64,000 bases of DNA from Blastococcus sp. KM273128 (GCF_021698975.1 NZ_SSXA01000006.1:62001-126000), one strand, 5' to 3'. Positions 24,555-34,519 are shown, numbered from the stretch's first letter. Notes: generated by a model from the letters alone, not told the origin. Numbers and translations: made by a program.

Positions 24555-25091
24555 TCACACCTCGACGTAGCCGCCGCTGCGCCAGTAGACGCCGGCCTCG
24601 CGGGTGAGGAACCCCTCGTCGACCAGGTAGCGGCGCAGCGCAGCGACGTCGGGATGCCAGACGGCGAGCAGCGCGTTGACCTCGCGCTCGGGGTAGCGGA
24701 CGCCGGGCTCGAAGACCCGCACCAGGTGGTCGAGCACCACCAGCCGCTTGCTGCGCTGCGAGGGGATGGACACCAGGCGCCCGTCGCGGACGAACGACGA
24801 CAGCACCGCGTCGGCCGCCGGGTCGTCCGACAGCGGCTCCGGCGCGGGCGCGGCCGCCGCGGCCGCCCGCGCTGCCGCCCCGAACCGCTCCGCGTGCAGC
24901 ACCAGGGCGTGGCCGTCGCGGTGCACCAGGCCCGCGCGCGCGAGCCTCCGGGCGGCGAGGGCGACCTCCTTGAGCCCCAGCCCCGCGGCGTCGGCGACCT
25001 CCTCGATCGTCCCGGCGCCCAGGGCCAGCGCCGCGACCACCTTGAGCCGCACCGGGTCCGCGAGGAGCCCCGCGATCGTCGCCGCGTCCAC
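24555..25091 (-). CDS. ArsR-type winged-helix regulator with DUF2087 domain
   Basis: A 178-residue protein. Residues 1-70 form an ArsR-like winged helix (LLADPVRLKVVAALALG, then GLGLKEVALAARRLARAGLV), and residues 95-175 carry a DUF2087 domain (FVRDGRLVSIPSQRSKRLVVL, REVNALLAVWHPDVAALRRYL, and GVYWRSGGYV at the end). This fusion is common in Actinobacteria and Firmicutes as a transcriptional regulator of unknown signal. GTG 25091 is preceded by TACCGT at 6 bp, suggesting a leaderless transcript. No classical ArsR metal-binding cysteines are seen. Confidence 0.85.
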   Translation of the reverse strand: MDAATIAGLLADPVRLKVVAALALGAGTIEEVADAAGLGLKEVALAARRLARAGLVHRDGHALVLHAERFGAAARAAAAAAPAPEPLSDDPAADAVLSSFVRDGRLVSIPSQRSKRLVVLDHLVRVFEPGVRYPEREVNALLAVWHPDVAALRRYLVDEGFLTREAGVYWRSGGYVEV

Positions 25092-25097
25092 GGCCCG

Positions 25098-25103
25098 ACG
25101 GTA
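25098..25103 (-). promoter_or_regulatory. Leaderless-type -10 hexamer (TACCGT)
   Basis: On the minus strand TACCGT ends 6 bp before GTG 25091. Confidence 0.5.
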
Positions 25104-25144
25104 ATCGGTGCATCGACCCCGGTCGCGCGGGTAGGGAGCGGCGC

Positions 25145-25327
25145 ATGGTGAGCCCGATCGACATCCAGAAGGCCCTGTCCGGCATCGACTACCCCGCGAG
25201 CAAGGACGACATCGTCAAGCACGCCGAGCAGCACGGGGGCGACGGCGAGGTCGTGGAGGCGCTGAAGAAGATCGAGGACCGGGAGTACGAGGGGCCCAGC
25301 GGGGTCAGTTCCGCCGTCTTCGACTGA
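25145..25327 (+). CDS. DUF2795 family protein
   Basis: A 60-residue small acidic protein: [20 protein letters not shown], then [21 protein letters not shown] and a short tail. This is the DUF2795 fold, a small helical domain common in Actinobacteria, often present in several copies per genome and of unknown role. ATG 25145 is preceded at 7 bp by TAGGGA, an imperfect leaderless-type hexamer. It lies between the divergent regulator and hisN. Confidence 0.8.
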   Translation: MVSPIDIQKALSGIDYPASKDDIVKHAEQHGGDGEVVEALKKIEDREYEGPSGVSSAVFD

Positions 25328-25335
25328 GGCACCGC

Positions 25336-25341
25336 TAGGTT
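25336..25341 (+). promoter_or_regulatory. Leaderless-type -10 hexamer (TAGGTT) of hisN
   Basis: TAGGTT ends 8 bp before ATG 25350. Confidence 0.5.
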
Positions 25342-25349
25342 GGGTGCCC

Positions 25350-26189
25350 ATGACGTCGGGTCGGGGCTACTCAGAGGACATGCGGCTGGCACACGTGCTG
25401 GCCGACCAGGCCGACTCGATCAGCATGGACCGCTTCAAGGCCCAGGACCTGACGGTCGACACCAAGCCGGACCTCACGCCGGTGACCGACGCCGACCGGG
25501 CCGTCGAGGAGCAGCTGCGGATCACCCTCGGCCGCGCCCGCACCCGGGACGCGGTCCTCGGCGAGGAGTTCGGGACGACCGGTCACGGGTCGCGCCGCTG
25601 GGTGCTCGACCCGATCGACGGGACGAAGAACTTCGTCCGCGGCGTGCCGGTCTGGGCCACGCTGATCGCCCTGTTCGACGGCGACGAGCCGGTGGTGGGC
25701 CTGGTGTCGGCGCCGGCGTTGAACAAGCGCTGGTGGGCGGCCAAGGACGTCGGTGCCTGGACCGGGCGCCGGCTGGAGTCGGCCACCCGGTGCCGCGTGT
25801 CGGAGGTGTCGCGGCTCGGTGACGCCAGCCTCAGCTACTCCAGCCTCTCGGGATGGGAGGAGCGGGGCGCGCTCGACGGCTTCCTCGACCTGACCCGCTC
25901 CGTCTGGCGCACCCGCGCCTACGGCGACTTCTGGAGCTACGTGCTGCTGGCCGAGGGGGCGGTGGACATCGCCTGCGAGCCCGAGGTGTCGCTGTGGGAC
26001 CTCGCGGCGCTCGACGTCATCGTCCGGGAGGCCGGTGGCCGGTTCACCGACGTCACCGGGGCTCCCGGGCCGGCCGGGGGCAGCGCGCTGGCCACCAACG
26101 GCCGGCTGCACGACGCCGCGCTGGGGAAGCTGGGGCAGCCCGAGACGGTCAACCAGCTGACCTCGGCCCCGCCGGTCCCGCCGTCCTGA
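25350..26189 (+). CDS. hisN: Histidinol-phosphatase (inositol monophosphatase family)
   Basis: A 279-residue metal-dependent phosphatase. The three IMPase metal motifs are present: GEEFG (Glu), [13 protein letters not shown] (DPIDGT) and [19 protein letters not shown]. The overall pattern matches the actinobacterial histidinol-phosphatase HisN, which performs the last dephosphorylation of histidine synthesis. Inositol monophosphatase activity is the alternative. ATG 25350 follows the TAGGTT hexamer. It is convergent with the sugar kinase gene, whose stop directly abuts its stop at 26189/26190. Confidence 0.88.
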   Translation: MTSGRGYSEDMRLAHVLADQADSISMDRFKAQDLTVDTKPDLTPVTDADRAVEEQLRITLGRARTRDAVLGEEFGTTGHGSRRWVLDPIDGTKNFVRGVPVWATLIALFDGDEPVVGLVSAPALNKRWWAAKDVGAWTGRRLESATRCRVSEVSRLGDASLSYSSLSGWEERGALDGFLDLTRSVWRTRAYGDFWSYVLLAEGAVDIACEPEVSLWDLAALDVIVREAGGRFTDVTGAPGPAGGSALATNGRLHDAALGKLGQPETVNQLTSAPPVPPS

Positions 26190-27533
26190 TCAGGTCCGAG
26201 ACGGCTCCACCACCGGTCCGGCTCCCCGCGCGGGGACGACGTCCGCACCGGCGCCGCGGGCGGCCAGGAGCGCCGCACCGACGGCGGACGCGCTGCGCAG
26301 GTGCAGCACCCGCAACGGGCGCCGCAGCTCGTCGGCGAGCAGCCGCTGCACCAGCGGGTCCCGCGCGCCGCCGCCGGTGACCACCACGGGGGCGCCGTCG
26401 TCGGGTGGCTCGAGCAGCGCGGCCGCGGCCCCGATCGCCCGGACGACCCCCTCGACCGCCGCCCGCGCCAGCTGCGCCCGGGTGGTGCCGGGGTGGAGGC
26501 CGTCCCAGCCGGCCCGGTCGTCCGGCCCGGCCACTCCCCCGCGCTCGCCGGTGAGGAAGGGCCGGAACACCACGCCCCCGGCACCGGGGACCGACGCCGC
26601 GGCCGCGAACAGCTCCGGCCAGGAGAGGCCGAGCACGTCGCAGACCCAGGCCCACGCCGAGCCGCCGTTCCGCAGCGCCGCCATCTGGTACCAGCCGCCC
26701 TCGACGTCGGCGTAGCCGTGCACCACCGGTTCATCGACCGGCCGCGGCGACCAGCCCGGCCGCAGCACCTGCGCACCGGTCCCGAGGTTCACCTGCAGCC
26801 CCACGGCCGTCCCGGCCGCCAGCAACGCCAGCGGGGTGTCGGCGCCGCCCACCACGACGGGTATCTCGCCGGCGGCGAGCTGCGTGGTCCCGGCCACCTC
26901 GGCCGAGGGGCGGACCCCCGGCAGGAGCTCGAACGGGATCCCGGCCGCGCGGGCCGCCGCACCCGACCAGGCGTCGAAGGGGACGTCCCAGAGCAGCGAG
27001 CCCGAGGCGTCGCTCCGGTCGGTGACCAGCGGCCCGCCGGGGACGAGCGAGGCACGCAGGGCGTCCTTGGGCAGCAGCACCGTGGCTGCTCGCTCGACCA
27101 CCTCCGGTTCGTGGGCCGCCAGCCAGGCGACCATCGGCCCGGTCATGCCCGGCACCAGGGGGTTGGCCAGCGCCGCCCGGTCGTCCCTCCGGAGTCGGCG
27201 CCACCGGCCCAGCTCCGCACCCGCCCGGGAGTCGGGCCACAGCAGCGCCGGGCGCAGGGCGCGCCCGGCGCGGTCGACCAGCACCGCGCCGTGCATCTGG
27301 CCGGACAGGCCCAGCGCCTGCACCGGGGATCCGCGGAGCGCGGGGAGCAGCTCCGCGAGCGCGGTGTCGAACGCCCGGCGCCAGACCGCCACGTCGATCT
27401 CGGCGCGGTCCGGCGCCGGCCGGTCGTGGGCGTACGCCGCCTCGGCCTCCGCCACGACGGCGCCGTCGTCGTCGAGCGCCACCAGCTTCAGCCCGCTGGT
27501 GCCGAGGTCCGCGCCGAGGAACAGGCCGGTCAC
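26190..27533 (-). CDS. FGGY-family carbohydrate kinase (xylulokinase-like)
   Basis: A 447-residue FGGY kinase of xylulokinase type: [21 protein letters not shown] (phosphate 1), [14 protein letters not shown] with the substrate histidine, [25 protein letters not shown] (phosphate 2), and [21 protein letters not shown] with the adenosine motif. It phosphorylates a sugar or sugar alcohol, probably D-xylulose. GTG 27533 overlaps the stop of the aldo/keto reductase by 4 bp, so the two enzymes may serve one sugar pathway. No xylose isomerase or transporter is adjacent. Confidence 0.82.
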   Translation of the reverse strand: MTGLFLGADLGTSGLKLVALDDDGAVVAEAEAAYAHDRPAPDRAEIDVAVWRRAFDTALAELLPALRGSPVQALGLSGQMHGAVLVDRAGRALRPALLWPDSRAGAELGRWRRLRRDDRAALANPLVPGMTGPMVAWLAAHEPEVVERAATVLLPKDALRASLVPGGPLVTDRSDASGSLLWDVPFDAWSGAAARAAGIPFELLPGVRPSAEVAGTTQLAAGEIPVVVGGADTPLALLAAGTAVGLQVNLGTGAQVLRPGWSPRPVDEPVVHGYADVEGGWYQMAALRNGGSAWAWVCDVLGLSWPELFAAAASVPGAGGVVFRPFLTGERGGVAGPDDRAGWDGLHPGTTRAQLARAAVEGVVRAIGAAAALLEPPDDGAPVVVTGGGARDPLVQRLLADELRRPLRVLHLRSASAVGAALLAARGAGADVVPARGAGPVVEPSRT

Positions 27534-28552
27534 GAGACCGGCCGGTGCTCCGGGCTGTCGCCGTAGGCGTAGCTGCTGTCGACGTACCGCCCACCGGCGG
27601 CCGCCCCCGGGGGCGCGATCTCGTCCAACCGGGCCAGGTCCTCGGCGAAGAGCTCGACGGCGTTCGCCGCGACGTTCTCCTCCAGGTAGGCGCGGCGCTT
27701 GGTGCCCGGGATCGGCACGACGTCGTCCCCCTGCGCCAGCACCCAGGCGAGCGCCAGCTGCCCGGCGGTCACCCCCTTCTCCGCGGCGAGCTCGCGGACG
27801 GCGTCGACCAACCGCAGGTTGGCCGTGAATGCCTTCCCGGTGAACCGCGGGTGGCCGCGCCGCCAGTCGTCCGCGCCGAAGTCCTCGGGGCTGCGGATCG
27901 CGCCGGTGAGGAAGCCACGGCCCAGCGGGCTGAACGGCACGATGCCGATGCCGTGCTCCCGCGCGACCCCGAGCACCTCACCCTCGAGGTCGCGGGTCCA
28001 CAGCGACCACTCGCTCTGCAGCGCGGCGATCGGGTGCACGGCGACCGCGCGGCGGATCGAGGCGGCGCTGGCCTCCGACAGCCCGAGGTGGCGCACCTTG
28101 CCCTCGGCCACCAGCTCGGCCATCGCCCCCACGGTGTCCTCGATCGGCACCCGCGGGTCGACCCGGTGCTGGTAGTACAGGTCGATCACCTCCACCCCCA
28201 GCCGGCGCAGGCTCGCCTCCGCGCAGGCGCGCACGTTCTCGGGGCGGCCGTCGATCCGCACCCCGCCGTCCGGGGTCCGGGACAGCGAGAACTTCGTCGC
28301 CAGCTGCACCTCGTCGCGCCGACCGGCGATCGCTTCGCCCACCAGCTCCTCGTTGTGGCCGCTGCCGTAGACGTCGGAGGTGTCCAGGAAGGTCACGCCG
28401 AGCTCCAGCGCGCGGTGGACGGTCGCGATCGACTCCGCCCGGTCCGCGGGGCCGTACATCTGGCTCATCCCCATGCAGCCCAGGCCCTGGGCGGAGACGG
28501 TCAGGCCGTCGCGACCGAGCGTGCGGGTAACGGCGGGAGGCGTGGTGGGCAT
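27530..28552 (-). CDS. Aldo/keto reductase (AKR11/YajO-like)
   Basis: A 340-residue NADPH-dependent TIM-barrel reductase. The tetrad is visible: Asp and Tyr in [17 protein letters not shown], Lys in [11 protein letters not shown] and His in [10 protein letters not shown]; the cofactor region is [15 protein letters not shown]. The N-terminus [21 protein letters not shown] is typical. Such enzymes reduce sugar aldehydes and xenobiotic carbonyls. ATG 28552 is taken as the start. The downstream FGGY kinase overlaps its stop, suggesting co-translation and a shared sugar substrate. Confidence 0.88.
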   Translation of the reverse strand: MPTTPPAVTRTLGRDGLTVSAQGLGCMGMSQMYGPADRAESIATVHRALELGVTFLDTSDVYGSGHNEELVGEAIAGRRDEVQLATKFSLSRTPDGGVRIDGRPENVRACAEASLRRLGVEVIDLYYQHRVDPRVPIEDTVGAMAELVAEGKVRHLGLSEASAASIRRAVAVHPIAALQSEWSLWTRDLEGEVLGVAREHGIGIVPFSPLGRGFLTGAIRSPEDFGADDWRRGHPRFTGKAFTANLRLVDAVRELAAEKGVTAGQLALAWVLAQGDDVVPIPGTKRRAYLEENVAANAVELFAEDLARLDEIAPPGAAAGGRYVDSSYAYGDSPEHRPVS

Positions 28553-28653
28553 GCCCGCATCCTCGTCCGCGTGTCGCGCCGCCCGCCACCGCTCCCGTTT
28601 CCCCACCGGGCCGCCGGGTAGCCGGTGCGGGCACCGACCTACCGGAGGACCCG

Positions 28654-29601
28654 ATGAGCTCGAGCCGCACCCGTCCCGCAGCGCGCCGCACCGCCCGCGT
28701 CCTGGGCCTGGCCAGCGCCGGCCTCGGCGTCGCCATGCTGCGGGACCCGAAGGGCGTCGCGCGCGTCTCGGGGGTCGACGACTCGGCGACCGCGCTCTCG
28801 GTGATCCCGCTCGTCGGGGCCCGGGAGCTCCTGCACGCCCTGCCGCTGCTCGCCGGCCGCCCCGGCTGGGCCTGGACCCGGGTGGCCGGTGACGCCGTCG
28901 ACCTGACCGCCATGGGGGTCGCCCTGTCCCACCGCGGCGGCGAGCGCGGCCGGCGGCTGCGCACCGCGACGGCCGCCGTCGCCGGGCTCGCCGCCCTGGA
29001 CCTGCTCACCGCCGCCCGGTCCCGCCGGGCGGGGAGCCGCAGCGCCGCCCGCGAGCTGCTGCCCTCCTCGGCGCCCTGGAAGAGCGCGATCGACGTCTCC
29101 GCGGCCGCCACCGTGAACCGGCCGCCGCAGGAGGTCCACGCCCGCTGGCACGACTTCTCCCGGCTGCCGGAGTTCATGGCCCACGTGCGCGAGGTGCGCC
29201 CCGCCGGCATAGGACGCTGGCACTGGGTCGCCGAGGCACCGGGCCGGCGCACGGTGGAGTGGGTCGCCGAGGTGGTCGAGGAGTCCCCCGGCGAGCGGAT
29301 CCGCTGGCGGTCGCTCCCCGGTGCCGACGTCGAGAACGCCGGGGTCGTCGAGTTCCGGCCGGCCCCCGGCGACCAGGGCACCGAGGTGCGCGTGCGGCTG
29401 GCCTACGCCCAGCCCGGCGGCAAGGCAGGGAAGGCCGTCGCGAAGCTCTTCGGCGAGGCCCCCGACCAGCAGGTCCGCGACGACCTCGCGCGCTTCAAGC
29501 AGATCCTCGAGACCGGGCAGGTGGTCCGCTCCGAGGGCACCCCCGAAGGCCCGCTGGCCCGCCGGATGGCGAAGCAGCAGCCCGCCGTCCCCCGCTCCTG
29601 A
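28654..29601 (+). CDS. Membrane protein with C-terminal SRPBCC (polyketide cyclase-like) domain
   Basis: A 315-residue protein. Residues 1-125 contain several weakly hydrophobic helices; residues 145-290 form an SRPBCC/START-like domain ([21 protein letters not shown], then [16 protein letters not shown] and [18 protein letters not shown]). These domains bind hydrophobic ligands in a helix-grip fold. ATG 28654 has a GGAGGAC ribosome binding site. The zinc alcohol dehydrogenase follows after 25 bp with its own GGAAGGA site, and the two gene families are often paired in Actinobacteria. Confidence 0.8.
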   Translation: MSSSRTRPAARRTARVLGLASAGLGVAMLRDPKGVARVSGVDDSATALSVIPLVGARELLHALPLLAGRPGWAWTRVAGDAVDLTAMGVALSHRGGERGRRLRTATAAVAGLAALDLLTAARSRRAGSRSAARELLPSSAPWKSAIDVSAAATVNRPPQEVHARWHDFSRLPEFMAHVREVRPAGIGRWHWVAEAPGRRTVEWVAEVVEESPGERIRWRSLPGADVENAGVVEFRPAPGDQGTEVRVRLAYAQPGGKAGKAVAKLFGEAPDQQVRDDLARFKQILETGQVVRSEGTPEGPLARRMAKQQPAVPRS

Positions 29602-29626
29602 CCCGCCGACCGGAAGGACCACCCCC

Positions 29627-30799
29627 GTGCGCGCCACCCAGTGGATGGGCAAGAACCACGTCGAGGTCAACGAGGTCCCCGACCCGCGGCTGCTCAACGA
29701 CCGCGACGCGATCGTGAAGGTCACCTCCACCGCCATCTGCGGCTCGGACCTGCACCTCTACGACGGGTTCATCCCCACGATGAAGAAGGGCGACATCCTC
29801 GGCCACGAGTTCATGGGCGAGGTGGTCGAGGTCGGCCGGGGCGTCTCGAACCTGCGTGTCGGCGACCGCGTCGTCGTCCCGTTCCCCATCGCGTGCGGCG
29901 CGTGCAACGCCTGCGAGCGCGGCCTGTTCTCCGTGTGCGAGAACTCCAACCCGAACGCCGGCATGGCCGAGAAGCTGTGGGGCCACTCCCCCTGCGGCAT
30001 CTTCGGCTACTCGCACCTGGTCGGCGGCTACCCCGGCGGCCAGGCCGAGTACGCCCGCGTGCCGTTCGCCGACGTCGGCCCGTTCAAGGTCGAGGACGAC
30101 CTGACCGACGAGCAGGTGCTGTTCCTCACCGACATCTTCCCCACCGGCTACATGGGCGCGGAGATGTGCGACATCTCCCCCGGTGACGTCGTCGCCGTCT
30201 GGGGCGCCGGCCCCGTGGGCCTGTTCGCCGTCGCCAGCGCGAAGATGCTCGGCGCCGAACGGGTCGTCGCCATCGACCGGTTCGGCTACCGGCTCGACAA
30301 GGCGCGGGAGGCCGGCGCCACCGACGTCCTGAACTACGAGGAGGTCGACGTCCTCGACGCGCTGAACGAGCTCACCGCCGGCCGTGGGCCGGACGGGTGC
30401 ATCGACGCCGTCGGGCTGGAGGCCACCCACCCCACCACCGCGGTGGACGCCTACGACCGCGCCAAGACCGCCGTCATGGCCGAGACCGAGCGCCCGCACG
30501 CCCTCCGCGAGGCGATCATGGCGTGCCGCAGCGGCGGCACCGTCTCCGTCATCGGCGTCTACGGCGGGCTCATGGACAAGTTCCCGGTCGGCTCGCTGAT
30601 GAACCGGTCGCTGACCGTGCGCACCGGTCAGGCGCACGTGCACCGCTACCTGAAGCCGCTGTACGAGAAGATCCGCGACGGCGAGATCGACCCGACGTTC
30701 CTGATCTCGCACACCCTGCCGCTGGACCGGGCACCGGAGGGCTACCGGATGTTCCGGGACAAGGAGGACGACTGCACCAAGGTGGTCCTCAAGCCCTGA
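29627..30799 (+). CDS. Zinc-dependent alcohol dehydrogenase (formaldehyde-dehydrogenase-like)
   Basis: A 390-residue medium-chain dehydrogenase. Catalytic zinc ligands are in [13 protein letters not shown] and [13 protein letters not shown]; a structural zinc site is in [20 protein letters not shown], an extended cysteine pattern like glutathione-independent formaldehyde dehydrogenases. The Rossmann motif [18 protein letters not shown] binds NAD(P). The true substrate is unknown. GTG 29627 is placed by the GGAAGGA site; the conserved N-terminus [14 protein letters not shown] begins there. It lies just downstream of the SRPBCC gene. Confidence 0.85.
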   Translation: MRATQWMGKNHVEVNEVPDPRLLNDRDAIVKVTSTAICGSDLHLYDGFIPTMKKGDILGHEFMGEVVEVGRGVSNLRVGDRVVVPFPIACGACNACERGLFSVCENSNPNAGMAEKLWGHSPCGIFGYSHLVGGYPGGQAEYARVPFADVGPFKVEDDLTDEQVLFLTDIFPTGYMGAEMCDISPGDVVAVWGAGPVGLFAVASAKMLGAERVVAIDRFGYRLDKAREAGATDVLNYEEVDVLDALNELTAGRGPDGCIDAVGLEATHPTTAVDAYDRAKTAVMAETERPHALREAIMACRSGGTVSVIGVYGGLMDKFPVGSLMNRSLTVRTGQAHVHRYLKPLYEKIRDGEIDPTFLISHTLPLDRAPEGYRMFRDKEDDCTKVVLKP

Positions 30800-30869
30800 C
30801 CGGCCCCGTCTGGTGGGATGAGCACGACCGGGCCGGCGACGAGGCCGGCCCGGGTCCGAGGAGGCACCC

Positions 30870-32252
30870 GTGCAGTACGCCGAGTCCGTCGTCGACCTGG
30901 TCGGCAACACCCCCCTGGTCCGGCTGTCGTCCGTGACCCGCCACCTGGGCCCGGACGCCCCGCTGGTGCTGGCCAAGGTCGAGTACCTCAACCCCGGCGG
31001 TTCGGTGAAGGACCGGATCGCGGTGCGCATGGTCGACGCCGCCGAGGCCGGCGGCGAGCTGCAGCCCGGCGGCACGATCGTCGAGCCGACCAGCGGCAAC
31101 ACCGGGATCGGCCTGGCCCTGGTCGCCCAGCAGCGCGGCTACCGCTGCATCTTCGTCTGCCCCGACAAGGTCGGGCAGGAGAAGATCAACGTGCTCAAGG
31201 CCTACGGCGCCGAGGTCGTCGTCTGCCCCACCGCCGTCGACCCGGCGGACCCGCGGTCGTACTACTCGGTGTCGGACCGGCTGGCCCGCGAGACCCCCGG
31301 CGCGTGGAAGCCCGACCAGTACTCCAACCCGAACAACCCGCGCTCGCACTACGAGACGACCGGCCCGGAGATCTGGGCGCAGACCGAGGGCCGGATCACC
31401 CACTTCGTCACCGGGGCCGGAACCGGCGGCACGATCAGCGGGGTCGGCCGCTACCTCAAGGAGCAGTCCGGCGGCCGGGTGCAGGTCATCGGCGCCGACC
31501 CCGAGGGCTCGGTCTACTCCGGGGGCACCGGCCGCCCCTACCTGGTCGAGGGCGTCGGCGAGGACTTCTGGCCCAGCACCTACGACAAGGAGGTCGCCGA
31601 CGAGATCGTCGCGGTCTCCGACGGCGACTCGTTCGCGATGACCCGCCGGCTCGCCCGCGAGGAGGGCCTGCTGGTCGGCGGCTCCTGCGGGATGGCGGTC
31701 GTGGCGGCGCTGCGCGTGGCCGAGCGGCTGACCAAGGACGACGTCCTCGTGGTGCTGCTGCCCGACGGCGGCCGCGGCTACCTGGGCAAGATCTTCAACG
31801 ACGCGTGGATGGCCGACTACGGCTTCCTCGAGGAGTCCGGCGGGGAGACCGTCGGCGAGCTGCTGCACACCAAGTCCGGCGAGACGCCGACGCTGGTGCA
31901 CACCCACCCCAACGAGACCGTCCGCGACGCGATCGACATCCTCCGCGAGTACGGCGTCAGCCAGCTCCCCGTCGTCCGGGCCGAGCCACCGGTCACCGCG
32001 GGCGAGGTCGTCGGCTCGATCGACGAGAAGACGCTGCTCGACGCGCTGTTCGCCGGCCGCGCCTCGCTCGCCGACCGGGTGGAGAAGCACATGTCCCCAC
32101 CGCTGCCCATCGTCGGCTCGGGCGAGGCGGTGCACGCGGCCGTCGCCCAGCTGGGTTCGGCCGACGCGCTGCTCGTGCACGTCGACGGCAAGCCCGCCGG
32201 CGTCGTCACCCGGCAGGACGTGCTCGGCCACCTCGCGGGGGTGGCCCGGTGA
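30870..32252 (+). CDS. cbs: Cystathionine beta-synthase
   Basis: A 460-residue PLP enzyme that condenses serine and homocysteine. The fold-type II core shows VGNTPLVRLSSV, NPGGSVKDRIAVRM with the PLP lysine, TSGNTGIGLAL, and GTGGTISGVGRYLKE. Residues 340-460 carry two CBS motifs (TVRDAIDILREYGVSQLPV and the C-terminal DALLVHVDGKPAGVVTRQDV), which usually regulate activity. There is no N-terminal heme domain. GTG 30870 has a GAGG ribosome binding site. Its stop overlaps the GTG of metB, so the transsulfuration pair is co-translated. Confidence 0.94.
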   Translation: MQYAESVVDLVGNTPLVRLSSVTRHLGPDAPLVLAKVEYLNPGGSVKDRIAVRMVDAAEAGGELQPGGTIVEPTSGNTGIGLALVAQQRGYRCIFVCPDKVGQEKINVLKAYGAEVVVCPTAVDPADPRSYYSVSDRLARETPGAWKPDQYSNPNNPRSHYETTGPEIWAQTEGRITHFVTGAGTGGTISGVGRYLKEQSGGRVQVIGADPEGSVYSGGTGRPYLVEGVGEDFWPSTYDKEVADEIVAVSDGDSFAMTRRLAREEGLLVGGSCGMAVVAALRVAERLTKDDVLVVLLPDGGRGYLGKIFNDAWMADYGFLEESGGETVGELLHTKSGETPTLVHTHPNETVRDAIDILREYGVSQLPVVRAEPPVTAGEVVGSIDEKTLLDALFAGRASLADRVEKHMSPPLPIVGSGEAVHAAVAQLGSADALLVHVDGKPAGVVTRQDVLGHLAGVAR

Positions 32253-33385
32253 CCGGCTTCAACACCCGGGCCATCCACGCCGGGCAGGAGCCCGACCCGG
32301 CCACCGGCGCGGTGATCCCGCCGCTGCACCTGACGACGACGTACAAGCAGGACGGCGTCGGCGGGCTGCGCGGCGGCTACGAGTACAGCCGCAGCGGCAA
32401 CCCGACCCGCGACACCCTGCACGCCGCCCTGGCCGCGCTCGAGGAGGGCAGCACCGCGCTGGCCTTCGCCTCGGGGCTGGCCGCCGAGGACACCCTGCTG
32501 CGGACGGTCTGCCGGGCCGGTGACCACGTCGTCCTCGGTGGCGACGCGTACGGCGGGACCTTCCGGCTGATCTCGCGGGTGCTGTCGGAGTGGGGGCTGG
32601 AGCACACGCCGGTCGCGCTGGACGACCCCGACGCACTGCGGGCGGCGATCCGGCCCACCACGCGGGTGGTCTGGTGCGAGACGCCGAGCAACCCGCTGCT
32701 GAACATCACCGACATCGAGGCCACGGCGGCGATCGCGCACGAGGCGGGCGCGCTGCTCGTCGTCGACAACACCTTCGCCTCGCCCTACCTGCAGCGGCCG
32801 CTGACGCTCGGCGCCGACGTCGTCGTGCACTCGACCACGAAGTACCTGGGCGGGCACTCCGACGTCGTCGGCGGGGCGCTGGTCACCCGCGACGCGGAGC
32901 TCGGCGGGAAGCTGGCCTACAACCACAACGCGATGGGGGCGGTCGCCGGCCCGTTCGACGCGTGGCTGGTGCTGCGCAGCCTCAAGACGCTCGGCGTCCG
33001 GGTGGACCGGCACTGCGCCAACGCCGCCCGGATCGCGGAGTTCCTGGTCGGCCGGCCGGAGGTGGCGGCGGTGCTCTACCCGGGGCTCCCCGGCCACCCC
33101 GGTCACGAGGTCGCGGCGAAGCAGATGTCCGGCTTCGGCGGCATGATCTCGTTCCGGCTCCGGGACGGCGAGGCGGCGGCGCTGCGGGTCTGCGAGCGGA
33201 CGAAGCTGTTCACGCTGGCCGAGTCGCTGGGTGGCGTCGAGTCGCTGATCGAGCACCCGGGCCGGATGACCCACGCCAGCGCTGCGGGCTCCCCGCTGGA
33301 GGTGCCGGGCGACCTGGTCCGCCTCTCGGTCGGCATCGAGGACGTCGAGGACCTCGTGGCCGACCTGGAGCAGGCGCTGGGCTGA
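32249..33385 (+). CDS. metB: Cystathionine gamma-synthase/gamma-lyase
   Basis: A 378-residue Cys/Met-metabolism PLP enzyme. The N-terminus FNTRAIHAGQEPDPATGAV, the YSRSGNPTRD loop, AFASGLAAEDTLLR, and DVVVHSTTKYLGGHSD with the PLP lysine are all present, and ESLGGVESLIEHPGRMTHAS is the C-terminal signature. Paired with cbs by a GTGA overlap, it may run reverse transsulfuration (gamma-lyase) as readily as cystathionine synthesis; sequence alone does not decide. It is convergent with the monooxygenase-domain gene, 2 bp away. Confidence 0.92.
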   Translation: MTGFNTRAIHAGQEPDPATGAVIPPLHLTTTYKQDGVGGLRGGYEYSRSGNPTRDTLHAALAALEEGSTALAFASGLAAEDTLLRTVCRAGDHVVLGGDAYGGTFRLISRVLSEWGLEHTPVALDDPDALRAAIRPTTRVVWCETPSNPLLNITDIEATAAIAHEAGALLVVDNTFASPYLQRPLTLGADVVVHSTTKYLGGHSDVVGGALVTRDAELGGKLAYNHNAMGAVAGPFDAWLVLRSLKTLGVRVDRHCANAARIAEFLVGRPEVAAVLYPGLPGHPGHEVAAKQMSGFGGMISFRLRDGEAAALRVCERTKLFTLAESLGGVESLIEHPGRMTHASAAGSPLEVPGDLVRLSVGIEDVEDLVADLEQALG

Positions 33386-33387
33386 GG

Positions 33388-33705
33388 TCAGGCTCCCGCC
33401 GGGGTCGGCCCGACGATGAACAGCGGGCGGAAGTGCTCGACCACGGGGAACGGGTCGTAGAAGGAGTGCAGCAGGCGGCGCCACTCCTGGTACCCCGGCG
33501 ACCCGCGGAAGCCCTCGGTGTGGTCCTCCACGCTGTTCCACTCGACGAGCAGCAGGAAGACGTGCTCGCGCTCCACGCACCGGGAGAGCATCAGCCGCCG
33601 GAAGCCCGGCGACGCGGAGATGATCGGGGCCGCGGACCGGAACGCCGCATCGAACTCGGCCTCGCGGCCGGGGGTCACGGACAGCTCCGCGTGCTCGAGG
33701 ATCAC
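33388..33705 (-). CDS. Antibiotic biosynthesis monooxygenase (ABM)-domain protein
   Basis: A 105-residue dimeric alpha/beta-barrel protein. Starting at GTG 33705 it reads ILEHAELSVTPGREAEFDAAF, the canonical N-terminus of this actinobacterial ABM group, with LLLVEWNSVEDHTEGF and SFYDPFPVVEHF later. GTG 33714 overlaps the -10 hexamer TACGGT, which ends 7 bp before GTG 33705, so the shorter start is preferred. Members are small oxygenase-like or heme-binding proteins of mostly unknown substrate. Confidence 0.85.
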   Translation of the reverse strand: MILEHAELSVTPGREAEFDAAFRSAAPIISASPGFRRLMLSRCVEREHVFLLLVEWNSVEDHTEGFRGSPGYQEWRRLLHSFYDPFPVVEHFRPLFIVGPTPAGA

Positions 33706-33712
33706 GCCGTGC

Positions 33713-33718
33713 ACCGTA
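33713..33718 (-). promoter_or_regulatory. Leaderless-type -10 hexamer (TACGGT)
   Basis: On the minus strand TACGGT ends 7 bp before GTG 33705 and decides the start of the ABM gene. Confidence 0.5.
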
Positions 33719-33748
33719 CGGCCCGCCGGGCACCTCGCCGGTGGGTCG

Positions 33749-34519
33749 TCAGCGCGGCGCCGTGAGGATCCGGGGTCCGTCCGCGGTCACGGCGACGGTG
33801 TGCTCGACGTGGGCGGCCCGGCTGCCGTCCGCGCTGCGCAGCGTCCAGCCGTCGGCGTCGACCGTGTAGTCGTCGTTGCCGCCGGCCAGGAACCACGGCT
33901 CGATGGCGATGACCAGGCCCGGGCGCAGCGGCACCCCGCGGCCGGCGCGCCCCTCGTTGGGCACCGACGGCGCCTCGTGCATGGTGCGCCCCACCCCGTG
34001 GCCGCCCTGGTCGGTGTTGATGCCGCACCCGCCGGCCCGGCCGACCGCGCCGATCGCGGCGGAGATGTCGCCGATCCGGTTGCCGACGACGGCCGCGGCG
34101 ATCCCCGCCGCCAGCGCGCGCTCGGTCGTCTCAACCAGCGCGAGGTCCTCGGGCCGCGGCGTGCCCACCGGGTAGGTCATCGCGGCGTCCCCGACCCAGC
34201 CGTCGAGCACCGCGCCGGCGTCCACGCTGAGCAGGTCGCCGTCCTCGAGCACCTCCGGCGTCGGGATGCCGTGCAGCGCGACGTCGTTCACCGACAGGCA
34301 CAGCACCCCGGGGAAGGGCGGGGTGGTGGGCAGCGGCGCGTAGCCGAGGAAGGGCGAGGTGGCGCCGGCGTCGGCCAGGACGTCGCGGGCGACGGCGTCG
34401 AGCTGGGTCAGCCGCACACCCGGTGCCGCGAGCGCGCGGACCGCCGCGTGCATGTCGGCGACCACGGCACCGGCGGCCCGCATCGCGTCCAGCTCGCCCG
34501 GGGTGCGCAGTTCGATCAC
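33749..34519 (-). CDS. map: Methionine aminopeptidase, type I
   Basis: A 256-residue metallopeptidase that removes the initiator methionine. The five metal ligands are visible: Asp in VDAGAVLDGWVGDAAM (two), His in GGHGVGRTMHEAP, Glu in VIAIEPWF and Glu in VEHTVAVT. The C-terminus differs from the shortest type Ia forms only by a small loop around GGNDDYTVDADGW. GTG 34519 has a GGAGGG ribosome binding site. Actinobacteria usually carry more than one map; this is probably a secondary copy, as it is not near the secY-infA region. Confidence 0.9.
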   Translation of the reverse strand: MIELRTPGELDAMRAAGAVVADMHAAVRALAAPGVRLTQLDAVARDVLADAGATSPFLGYAPLPTTPPFPGVLCLSVNDVALHGIPTPEVLEDGDLLSVDAGAVLDGWVGDAAMTYPVGTPRPEDLALVETTERALAAGIAAAVVGNRIGDISAAIGAVGRAGGCGINTDQGGHGVGRTMHEAPSVPNEGRAGRGVPLRPGLVIAIEPWFLAGGNDDYTVDADGWTLRSADGSRAAHVEHTVAVTADGPRILTAPR

